Below, in pieces: positions 56,296 to 64,000 of a stretch of 64,000 bases of DNA; position 1 is the stretch's first letter; every line of letters starts with the position of its first letter. The translations under genes and the position numbers were made by a program. Source of the DNA: Mimachlamys varia. Lineage: Eukaryota; Mollusca; Bivalvia; Pectinida; Pectinidae. Below the pieces are notes generated by a model. It was not told where the DNA came from. It did no database searches and saw only the letters and a list, made by a program, of their open reading frames with translations. The stretch lies in the NCBI GenBank assembly GCA_947623455.1, contig OX392540.1, positions 8,139,432 through 8,203,431 of the forward strand. The letters run 5' to 3'.

Positions 56296-57526
56296 ACATT
56301 TATGTCGTGATGTTGATATTGTATTGTCCATGAGAAAGTGTGAGTGTGAGAATGCATGTTTACATGTGTTGTAATTGTATATTTATGTAAAATTTCTGAA
56401 AAATAAAACAAATAAAAGAAACATTCTCTCTTTTCAAAAAAGTAAATTAGAAGAAAATATTAATTTGAAGTTTGTGAATTGCCAGAAGAAAAATGTTAAA
56501 TTTGTGATGTTCTAGGGAGGACTTTCTACACACGAGGAAATGTGCGAATCGTTTCTGTTATACTACCCACGTACTAACCTCGACATCTGTCAGAGTATTC
56601 CCCTCTACACCACGCTAGCTGTCAGTCCACAAGCACTCTATTCTAAAATGAAGACATGGGACTGGACGGATCCGGCGGTGAGGGCAAACTTCCGGTCAGG
56701 GTTAGACAACTCCATATATTACCACTACGCATTTGGAAGCACCGCTGCCGTGAATGTAAGATTTGAACTAAAGCAGTAAGAAAAGTGTCAATATAATAAT
56801 TACTTTGCATAATCAATTGTTGTGACCTTTTACTGACCCTGCTGGTTACATGTACGTCGAATATATGATTTCTTCTGTTTACTTCCAACAAAGATTTCGT
56901 CCATTTGTTAAAATATTAATATTTCAATTCAAATGGTATATAAACATAATTTTCAGACGAAAGTATTTTCCAAATCAAAGGAAAATCTTTGCAGAGGATC
57001 TGTTAAACTATTTTAATAGTGTTCATCCTGTTTGGCTGTAAAATGTCAGTAATAATATAAAAAAAAAACAAAAACAAAGACTTTTATATATATTTAAATG
57101 GGAAAACATTTGTGTGATGTAATATTTTTGTTTTCGTTTTTGTTTTGTTTATTTTTTAATTTGTCTTGATAAAGCCTTGAAAATTTGCCAATGTATCTGA
57201 CGCTATAACTCCGTCGATCATATATCTATTTCTAGTAATACGCATCTAATGAACATTTATTTTTAGTACATATATTGGACCATACCGTCGATATTACTTA
57301 CTAGAGCCTATGAATGGAAAACCAATAATAATCGGTCAATTTGACCGTGATGATTTTGCTATAATTATCGCCAATTGCCAAATGTGATACTTTTTATACT
57401 TCAGTCATTGTTACTTTATCAATTACTTTATTTGAACTTTTTGTCTTCCAGGGATCCATTATGACAACGGAGCCCCAGACAAAACACCCGTATGTAAAAC
57501 CCCCGGATACCAGATGTCAGCACTAG
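43781..57526 (+). CDS. MOXD1: Copper type II ascorbate-dependent monooxygenase, DBH/MOXD1-like (gene C)
   Basis: Twelve exons: 43781-43897, 45469-45687, 47099-47248, 48338-48514, 49022-49105, 50553-50744, 51818-51920, 52706-52872, 54488-54670, 55445-55504, 56516-56755 and 57452-57526 (TAG). All introns are GT-AG. The 588-aa product begins with a signal peptide (MAILKLTILAGLLAVCGAHG). A DOMON domain covers about 40-175 and the copper domains follow. Ligands: H263-H264 (NLHHVV), H339 (QTHYDNP), H418 and H420 (QHSH), M493 (EEMC). Sequons NTT, NKT and NDT are present; the NWT found in A and B is DWT here. Predicted secretory copper monooxygenase, substrate unknown. It is in tandem with gene B, 6.5 kb apart, and is B's closest relative. 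The first two thirds of exon 2 are almost identical to gene B, whereas the last third is not, suggesting recent gene conversion. Confidence 0.95.
44148..44335 (+). mobile_element. tRNA-Glu-like SINE (family 2), intron 1 of gene C
   Basis: The head GGCCGGGTGGTGCATTGGGT, CTTGCCTTTTACCAAGG and the B box GGGTTCGATTCCC match 53278-53525. The body is diverged (GTTGGATCAAATGTCC). Confidence 0.78.
46553..46860 (+). mobile_element. CGCG-rich dispersed element, intron 2 of gene C
   Basis: Words TTTTCGCGGAGTGGAATTTT, TTTCCGCG, GCGAAAATGTCCACACC parallel 50157-50400 (TGCGGTGTGGAAATTTTCGC, CTCCGCGAATATAT, GCAAAAATGTCCACACCGC). A shorter related segment with CGCGAAATAAA words lies at 25830-25920. Ends are not resolved and the family is not assigned. 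Confidence 0.4.
47795..48096 (+). repeat. VVDEAED dispersed repeat, copy 10
   Basis: Diverged but nearly full-length copy in intron 3 of gene C, sense orientation. The core reads VVDEAEHAYSSGTPGL without a preceding methionine. Confidence 0.82.
49151..49525 (+). mobile_element. TTAA-flanked MITE, copy 3 (intron 5 of gene C)
   Basis: TTAA on both sides (49147-49150, 49526-49529). The left end is AGGCCCAATATACGTAACTG. The right end has lost part of its repeat (AAGTTAAATTGGGCCT). The interior matches copies 1, 2 and 4. Confidence 0.86.
49712..49795 (-). repeat. tRNA-like sequence (SINE head or tRNA pseudogene)
   Basis: Minus strand: GGGTAGCTAAATTGGTACAG resembles an A box region and CGACCCGGGTTCGAACACCG a B box with T-arm. 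The acceptor ends do not pair convincingly, so it is not called as a working tRNA. It lies in intron 5 of gene C. Confidence 0.5.
50157..50400 (+). mobile_element. CGCG-rich dispersed element, intron 5 of gene C
   Basis: Related to 46553-46860 through GTGGAAATTTTCGCTTATTT and AAAAATGTCCACACCGC. Borders are uncertain and there is no coding content. Confidence 0.4.
50786..51023. mobile_element. MITE with long terminal inverted repeats, intron 6 of gene C
   Basis: The left end CCTATAGGCCTTTCACGAAA, GTGTTGTTACTTCCCTTG pairs with the right end (complement CCTATATGCCTATCTCAAAA, GTGTTGTTATCTCCCTTG). It is about 238 bp, with arms of about 38 bp plus an inner pair around GGGAAGTGTTTTTGTGAC. It starts 42 nt after exon 6. 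Confidence 0.8.
51230..51420. mobile_element. Foldback with nested arms, intron 6 of gene C
   Basis: CATCCCCTTGGGGGTGAGAC pairs with GTCTCACTAACAAGGGGTG. Inside, GGGTAGAATTCTTAAGTTGC pairs with GCAACTTTAGAATCTTACCC. Related CTCACCCTG and GTCTCAACCCTAGAG words continue to about 51640. Confidence 0.65.
51928..52299. repeat. (GAT)n microsatellite of about 370 bp, intron 7 of gene C
   Basis: Starts 8 nt after the last base of exon 7, so it almost abuts the 5' splice site (GTATGTA then GAT repeats). It is interrupted by occasional changes and frame slips. The open frames across it (poly-His, Asp, Met, Ile) are repeat artefacts. A short (GAT)n also lies at 56262-56296 in intron 10. Confidence 0.97.
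52571..52690 (+). repeat. Penelope-type tail with decayed hammerhead, intron 7 of gene C
   Basis: GCATCA, CAAATGA (core, two changes), stem II GTCCCAGAAAGAC, AAAAC for GAAAC, CGCTGTA and CGATGC at 52572-52617 keep the layout of the hammerhead. The stem I halves still largely pair. The tail (GCCGTATCTTGCTCTAAATT, GTGTGTCC) follows. Confidence 0.55.
53278..53525 (+). mobile_element. tRNA-Glu-like SINE (family 2), best copy
   Basis: The head GGTCGGGTGGTGCAGTGGAT, AGCGCACTTGCCTTTCACCA and GGGGTTCGATTCCCC has both Pol III boxes and a UUC anticodon-like loop. The body ACGTGAAAAGG, CACCTGCCTGACC, CTCCGGGTACTCC, TTTCCTCCCACAATAAGACC follows, with an AAATAAAGTTTATAATTATA tail. It lies in intron 8 of gene C. 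Confidence 0.85.
54017..54432 (+). mobile_element. Tc1/mariner (pogo-like) non-autonomous element, intron 8 of gene C
   Basis: The left end TA-CAGTTAACTTCG and right end CGAAGTTGACCG are imperfect inverted repeats around about 415 bp. The interior has AACAACGAAG-type words. The right TA is shifted by two bases, so the border is approximate. No transposase frame. Confidence 0.65.
54703..54898. mobile_element. Foldback element, arms of about 80 bp, intron 9 of gene C
   Basis: GGCCCTGGTTTCATCAACGT, TCCTTAACTTAAGG, CATAGGAAAGCAT pair with ATGCTTTCCTATGG, AAGTTAAGGAGTTTCCTTAG, AACGTTAAGGAAACCAGGGCC. A related fragment surrounds the SINE at 11218-11580. Confidence 0.85.
55507..55636. repeat. Tandem duplication of a 64-65 bp unit, intron 10 of gene C
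   Basis: AATATTTACAGTCTACAYTG, ACTCGATAACCATTGTACTG, CAAACT..AGTTATTTT occurs twice back to back, with about five differences, starting 3 nt after exon 10. Confidence 0.92.
55913..56053. mobile_element. Foldback element with GGATTAACC ends, intron 10 of gene C
   Basis: GGATTAACCTTTGATTTTGT, TTAGTTTATGAGATCATAAA pairs with TTTATGATCTCATAAACTAA, ACAAAACCAAAGGTTAATCC. The arms are about 47 bp, nearly perfect, with a loop of about 45 nt. Confidence 0.9.
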
Positions 57527-57665
57527 ACAGGACCGGAAGTAACGCCCAGGAAGTGATATTTCTATGGTGATAGATAGACATTAAGACATGTACAATGGAC
57601 ATAAATGTTTTTGTATGATTTTGGTGACGATTCAGCTTATTGGTATTTATGTTTATGCTGCTGCA

Positions 57666-57671
57666 AATAAA
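57666..57671 (+). promoter_or_regulatory. Probable polyadenylation signal of gene C
   Basis: AATAAA in CTGCAAATAAACG, about 140 nt after the TAG stop. Confidence 0.55.
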
Positions 57672-58679
57672 CGAAAATTAATCTGTCCATTATTTGCTAA
57701 TTGATTTTTAACCAGTTTTGTAACAAATGAAGGTAATGATGCTGATAAAATAATACATGTTCATACTATTATCCTGATTAAAACTGTTGTAGATATAAAT
57801 TCACCCTTTTTATTCGACTTTAAACATATTTATTGCCAATAAACATTGAACAAGGGATTAGGCATAAGTTATTTCAACTTATCACAGCCTTCTCCCATCA
57901 CACATTTATAATTACATGACAAATAATGATGATAGGCATAAACATAATACATAAATGATATTTTATATGACATTAACATTTATAAATTCACATGTACGAC
58001 TTCTTTTTTATTCATAGTTTCCAAACAATTCTGTACCTAAAATTACATAATTACATTATTCTTCATTTTTTGTTTCCTTATGTGCATTAAGGAGACTATA
58101 TGGATAAAAATTACCGTTAAAAATCTTATTAATCGTAATATTTCCTAAAAATATATCATTAAATTTACACTTTCCCTTTATTACACAATATGAAAGTTTC
58201 AGCGAACACTGCTGATATTTTTTTTTAACACCATCAAATAATTATTCGACCCGTTGTAATTCATTTATTGTCTTCCGTAAACACGCTCTTGTCTCATCCT
58301 GCGCAAGCGCGTGATCCGATTTTTTTTATTTAAACATATGTTATTGCATAAATCAAGCAAACAGTTTGGGCACAAGGTATTACAACATTTAAAAGTCCCT
58401 CTCCACAATATGTTTACATATATGGATAATTTGCATAATATGATCACAATGAATACCATTTTGCACAGAACAAGTATAAATATTTGGAAACAATAAATAC
58501 CAACGATTACACGAAGAAAATTAAATATTATACTAAGTAAATATTTTGCTTGATTTGATGTACATTTGCACATTTCTGAAAATTGTAGTGTTAGTTTCTA
58601 CGGACAGATTTCAATGTCCTTAAAGAAGTAGTAAAAACGTAGTCTTATATCAATAACATTTGCTTGATTTAAAGTATTT

Positions 58680-58837
58680 AAGGATTAAAGTTTCTTTCTG
58701 GTGGTTTTATCAAAGGATTAAGTTCAGTAGGATATCGATAGTTGGAATTGAACGCGAAGCGTTCCATGAAACAACTATCGATATCCTACTGAACTTTATC
58801 CTTTGATAAAACCACCAGAAAGAAACTTTAATCCTTA
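58680..58837. mobile_element. Foldback element with AAGGATTAA ends
   Basis: AAGGATTAAAGTTTCTTTCT, GGTGGTTTTATCAAAGGATT, AGTTCAGTAGGATATCGATA pairs with its complement at 58775-58837 with almost no mismatch. The loop is about 30 nt and is itself partly palindromic (AACGCGAAGCGTT). Confidence 0.93.
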
Positions 58838-60204
58838 TATTTACTGTCCAGACCTTATATTCCCACATGTAATTATTTCTTTAATCAGATATTATGATAC
58901 TTACTGCGATGAAATCAAACAGTATCGTTTGGTAGACTGTTAAAACAGCCGCCTTATGCGGTGACGAACTCCCGCGAAATTTCAGTCAACAAGTAAACAA
59001 AAAAGTTCCAAAAGATTACATCTTTTTATTGTTATTTTTTTTCACATAGGTTCATATATTAAAAAACCATACTGTCTTTGTTACTGTTATTGTATTTTAA
59101 AAAAAACCATTAAAGTGCTTCTTATTTATTTCTTAAATAAATTAACACATACTACGCGGCAGGATATTGATCGAGTCTGTAAAGTAGTGACGCGGCCTCG
59201 TGTTCAAATCGTAACGGCGCCAATAGGCGCGTGATCCACTGATTTTATCGGAAAATAAAGTTCAGTAGGCATTCGTAGAAATGTATAGGCAATATACTAT
59301 CAATTCCAAACAGACTGTAAATATTAATAGTTGATAACAAGGAGTATCTTTGCAAATCATAACGAGGAAATATGAAAAAGAAGTGATAGGCATTCTCACG
59401 GTGGTTTACACAACCACTCTCAGAATTCTCTACAAGTTTACTCTGAAAAGGTCATATTTTAAAGGACTTCATTTATACCTCACCGTCGTATGCAATATAT
59501 TAAGTTTCCTTTCTCCAAAGCTATAGAAACTATGTGCTGTTTGTTGATTAGTTAATGGAGATAATGTTCATTTGGGTAATATCTGTTAAATTTTTCAAAA
59601 AATGAATATTTTGGGTTGTTTTTTCCATTGTTGACAGCTAAACTGTATTTTCCAGCAAACTTTTATGGTCGTTAACATCTTTTGATATAAAACTGTATCA
59701 TCAGCATACATTATAAGATGATATTTAATAGTTGTAATTGATAACTCTGGCAATTAAAATTAGTAAATATGCTTTCCTTGTCATTAAAAAACAGAGAGAA
59801 AACAGTATGGGCTACTTCTAAAATAGTATAAAACAACTTCAGGAGATTTGGTACGAAACAAAAACATATCTTTTTATTCATTTAGATATTATCATTTTCG
59901 ATAATATATACGCCCCTGACCTACTCTCACTATCGTTATAAAAGTGATAGGTCGAAGCACAGATCTAAGTTAAACCACCGCTATGAAAGTTAATTTTATG
60001 TGTAAAATGGATGGAAATGTGCAAATTTTCTTGTAATTCTCGTCGACTGAAAAGTCGTAAGGCCATGAGCGGACGTACAACCGTCAAGGACAAATATTTT
60101 TTTCTTGGGGGAGAGTTGCTTTCCTTCGAACACAAACGATTTTCTGTCTTGGGGTGTCTTGGTTATCGATCAAGTCTACACTTTTTCGCAAGCGAGAATG
60201 TTAA

Positions 60205-60588
60205 AGGCCCAACATACGTAACTTTCGGCAAAACTTGAAGCGAAAATCAAGCATTATACCTTATTATATCTATAGATTTAGTTAAAATTAACTGATATCA
60301 GCAATATTCAAGATGAATTCTTCGCGGTTACCGGTACAGCAGCAGTGGAAACACGCTATTTGTAAACACGCGTCCATTTCGAACCGTCTTCTACCTTCGG
60401 TTTGTTGTTGAAGTGGGCCCCACCTGAATTATTTTCAATTCTTTGGATTTTTTTGTCAAGAGTTTCTTGTTAGTTACCGCTCAGGTTTACTTCGTTTTAG
60501 GCTTATTTTTGCATGGTTATCAACTGGATTTTTTTCCAGAATTTTTCAGAATCACGAAAATTTCCCTGAAGTTACGTATATAGGGCCT
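60205..60588 (+). mobile_element. TTAA-flanked MITE, copy 4
   Basis: Perfect TTAA on both sides (60201-60204, 60589-60592). The ends AGGCCCAACATACGTAACTT and AAGTTACGTATATAGGGCCT are inverted repeats with two mismatches. About 384 bp, same orientation as the other three copies. Confidence 0.92.
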
Positions 60589-62034
60589 TTAAATTGTATT
60601 TGCAAAATTAATATAAATAATCAAACATGTATACACATAAATGATAACCTGGCACGTCCTAAAATGACCCTGGCAGTTGATAGGACGTAAAAAAAATAGA
60701 CCAAACCAAACATAAATGATAACCGATGCGATTTCTTTCTTAAAATAAAGATGCTCAAAACTGTTTGGAAGAGTAACCCTGGGCGGCCAGGTCGGTGCGG
60801 TGTCATTTTTTTTGTACGTCCGGCAAACTTCCCCCGCCGAATTTTAGGTAGGACAACTTTAGGCAAAGGGGTCGTCTTCAAAATTATAGCGCCCCTGTGT
60901 AGGTTGGTAGGCCAGACGACTCCTATATCCACCTTCTCAACCCATTCCCCTTGCCTTTCCTCCTACATACTTTATCCCCTCTACTCTCTTTCCTATCTTT
61001 TCTCGTCCACCGAAGGTCGTAAGGTCATGTGAGGACGTAAAACTCTCAAAATAAATAATTTGGAAGAGTAAAGCGACAAATATTTTGGCAAACAACATGG
61101 TGATAAATTCTGTGTTGATGGATTAAATAACATTCCATCATTAAAACAATAACTCAAAATTAATAAAATAAACTTAAGAAAGCACGCGGCTTATGAAATA
61201 CGGCTACATCTAAGGTTCAACTTGAGCTACAACAATTTCTTCAGCTGTCATTACACCTCGTAATCGCTGAATACTGCGGATATGTATAGATGAGACATAT
61301 TTTGTTTTGGTTTCTGTAAGAGTTATTCCCCTTGGTATGACAATAGCTAATAGCTAAATTTCGCATTATGTTTCGGTTTTGATTATATGAAAAAAATGTC
61401 GGTCGATATCCTTTTATCAAATTTGAATCGGTGAAAATGAGGAGGGGGGTGATATGAATGTCGATCCGTACAAAGACAGTTATAGTTTTATGCCCATAAA
61501 CAAAATAAAGACAAATGTGGTAATGCAAAGACTAGAACTACATCTAACTATAGAACGTATGCGCGTCTATCCGATATTGTTTATTGTCAATATGAATGCA
61601 ATCTGGGTGCAAGATAAGTGGAATGATGTAGCTTCACTCAAACAATATTAGAGGATAACACAACGAGAAACTGATGACAGGCCTCTTGTTGATTGGCTTC
61701 AGAACAAAAACAGCCAGGGACCTTTAACCAGCTCAGACATTCAATCAATGTGGTATACCGTGGTACGTACTGCAGTATCTGCTTAAATACCGTGATATAC
61801 CGTGGTACTTTTGATTGTGTGGTACCCAGCTCTAGTTATCTGAGGCGATTTGCAAAGCGTTGACGTAGCGCAGGTCAGCATGGCACAAACATGACGTCAT
61901 TCTATCTTCTCGTGGTATGAACTGCATCTTATATTTAAGCAATGAATGTTTTAGAACATGTTGTTACAGTCCTATAACACACATTGCTATTGATGACAAA
62001 CTGAATAAAGTCCGGTAGCAATAGCAATGTTGTT

Positions 62035-62948
62035 ATAGTCTGAGGCACTGGGTGCACAGTTGCTTGAGTTTCTGTCAGTATATAAAACAAATGTTTATAT
62101 ATATAAATTGAGCCGCGGCCCATACAGAATGTAATGGAAGTATAACAACGTTATTTCTCAACTATTTGTAAACAATGCACATAACGTACTTGTTGTGAGG
62201 TTGTCGTGCAATTCTTAGATTAAACATCGACATTTCTGATAATTTTTTATATTAATCCACCACTACATGCTAATTTCGTTTCATCTAACGATAATTTCTC
62301 CGTCGCATAGACGGGTTTGTTTTATGACGAGCGTACCAACAAATTTTAAGCAAGCGGCCATGGCCTCTACATATGTGACGTCTCATTCCGAACAATTCAG
62401 TGCGGGACGAAACATTAGGTTTTCCTCGGACTTTTTCAAATTTTTCCCGTGAGTTAGAACTATCTCCCTTATCTATATGTAAATTTCAACATTTATAAGG
62501 AAATCTCTTCGTGTTTAAAAAAATGCAATTTACGTTCCACGTGCTCATCTATATTTTGATGGACTCAATAATCTTCAGCATGTATTTTATTTGAATAAAA
62601 AACATTATTTATTCTTTTGTATTCCATGCGGCTTCATGACCTCACATATGTAGAGGCCATGGCCACTTGCTTAAAAAGTTGCCGGTACACTCGTCATAAA
62701 AAAACCGTCTATGCGACGGAGAAATTATCGTTAGATGAAACAAAACTAGCATGTAGTGGTGGATTAATATCTAAATTAATCGGAAATGTCGGTGTTTTGT
62801 CTGAGAATTGCACGACAGACTCGCAACCAGTAAGTTATGTGCATTGTTTACAAATAGTTGAGAATTACTGTAATGGGAGGCTCATTTCACACATATATAT
62901 TTATTATTCACTGACAGAAACTCATGCAACCGTGCTGGGTGTTATAGG
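62035..62948. repeat. 0.9 kb inverted repeat with arms of 310-345 bp
   Basis: The left arm 62035-62380 and right arm 62637-62948 are inverted copies. Shared blocks include GGTGCACAGTTGC / CGGTTGCATGAG, CTCAACTATTTGTAAACAAT, AATCCACCACTACATGCTA, CATCTAACGATAATTTCTCC and GGCCATGGCCTCTACATATG. The spacer is about 256 bp of AT-rich sequence. A smaller hairpin (CAATAGCAAT words, 61960-62040) abuts the left arm. The open frame through the right arm (112 codons) matches no family known to me. Confidence 0.88.
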
Positions 62949-63186
62949 CGTATGACAGCAACTGCCTCATAGTTTGCGTCAATGGTAAAATGCAGAACAA
63001 ATGTAAATGTATACGTGTAAAGACAAGTTACACAAAGGCTAGCTTGGCATTATAAATATCAGTCGAATCAGTTTCCCACCGCAGCATCCTGTAAACAGAA
63101 CAAAAAAACAGAGCAGAATGAAATGTCAACAACAAAAATGATAAAAAAGAAATATTTAAACATAAAATATTTGAAATAGTAAATCC

Positions 63187-63325
63187 CAATAAGACCAGGT
63201 GTATCGGAATAGTAAGCGTATCCTGCTTCATCGACGACTTCCATAATGTAAGTATTTGTCACGTCCTCAAAGTGAGAAATGGGGTATTTTTCAAAAACGT
63301 CCATCTTCATATCGTACAAGGACAC
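63187..63325 (-). repeat. VVDEAED dispersed repeat, copy 11 (diverged, frame kept)
   Basis: Minus strand frame: EDVTNTYIMEVVDEAGYAYY then SDTPGLIGIYYFKY. The nucleotide sequence is well diverged from the other copies, yet the same frame stays open through the core and the VVDEA.. AY.S.TPGL pattern is retained. Confidence 0.75.
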
Positions 63326-64000
63326 AGGATATATCTTTTAGACCATGATGATGAACATAAGATTTGCCCATAGTGTTCAACAATCTTCCTCTTTCAAATT
63401 CTTGTGTTGTAAGTTTGTTCGTTCGCAGGCGACATTTACAAAAACCAAAGGTCTGTTGTCATTCTGACAACCGCGTCTGGTCAATTTAATGACGTCATCA
63501 AAATGGCGACCATAGCAACCACATTTTACCACATAGATCTGGCAAAAACTAAATATATTTAAGCAGGATTCTCGCAAGATGTGTTTTTATTAAGAGTTCA
63601 ATTTATGTTCACATGACAGGACATTATCAATATTTGTGTTTTTTCTTCACCGAAAATGACAAAAAATGATAAACCCTTAGATTACAAGCAGGGGTTTTTC
63701 AGCAACAGAACGGCGCGATTGAGGCTCGTTTGGCAAATAGATGTCCGATATTGTACCTCATTAGTGGCAACATTGAGTTTAAGTAGCATGTACAACTTTA
63801 TTTATAAGGCGAATTTGTCGTCGGGGTCGCATCAGAGTTGAAATTGACATTGCCGAGCTGCATCTACAAATCGCATTGCATTCTATACCACAAACTTTCA
63901 TGTATAGCTGTTGTTTCAATTATTTCGGTTTTTTTTTTCGATGAAATAAAATTGCCCGAAGTGAAACTCAAGAATCATGGTCATCATGCACATATACATA

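Larger units (their letters stand above)
57527..64000. other. Region downstream of gene C, no gene seen
   Basis: Contains the 3' untranslated region of gene C, a LINE-like tail (about 57815-57900, minus strand), a foldback (58680-58837), a MITE (60205-60588), SINE tail fragments (about 60640-60705 and 60990-61050), the large inverted repeat (62035-62948) and a VVDEAED repeat copy. Stretches 58840-60200, 61060-61950 and 63330-64000 show nothing recognisable. Confidence 0.7.

Noticed and set aside
60751..61032. Open frame of 93 codons near SINE-like fragments
   Set aside because: It spans a GC-richer repeat patch with SINE tail words. No domain and no matching splice sites.
62617..62955. Plus-strand open frame of 112 codons
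   Set aside because: It lies in the right arm of the large inverted repeat, and its inverted partner does not keep the frame. No family resemblance.

Overview
The window is AT-rich, intron-rich animal DNA with no bacterial features. Many tRNA-derived SINEs, small inverted-repeat transposons, foldback elements and a Penelope-like retroelement suggest a lophotrochozoan, most likely a bivalve mollusc (inference from repeat style; no species can be named from sequence alone).

The real genes are three complete paralogues of a DBH/MOXD1-type copper monooxygenase, each with 12 coding exons. Gene A (minus strand, 15641 down to 2152, 608 aa) and gene B (plus strand, 21158-37282, 592 aa) are head to head across a 5.5 kb spacer. 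Gene C (plus strand, 43781-57526, 588 aa) follows B in tandem. Exons 2 to 11 have identical lengths in all three (219, 150, 177, 84, 192, 103, 167, 183, 60 and 240 nt) and identical phases. Only the signal-peptide exon and the last exon differ in length. Each protein has a signal peptide, a DOMON domain and the two copper-binding halves with all expected ligands (HH, H, HxH, M). All three therefore look like working secretory-pathway monooxygenases. Their substrate cannot be read from sequence.

Layout: 1-2151, minisatellite and repeats; 2152-15641, gene A with 29-bp and 59-bp minisatellites in introns 11 and 6; 15642-21157, divergent spacer; 21158-37282, gene B with a 2.3 kb array of 41-bp units in intron 8; 37283-43780, spacer holding a decayed Penelope-like element interrupted by a TTAA-flanked MITE; 43781-57526, gene C with a (GAT)n tract starting 8 nt after an exon; 57527-64000, repeats including a 0.9 kb inverted repeat.

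The most notable non-genic signals are: hammerhead-ribozyme-like motifs in dispersed Penelope-type tails; an eleven-copy repeat of about 310 bp whose core keeps a reading frame even in a diverged copy; four copies of a piggyBac-like MITE; foldback elements sharing AAGGATTAA-type ends; and sharply bounded near-identity between exons 2 and 3 of the paralogues, which suggests gene conversion. Exon borders were set by hand from GT/AG sites and agreement among the three copies. Transposon borders are approximate unless target duplications are given.
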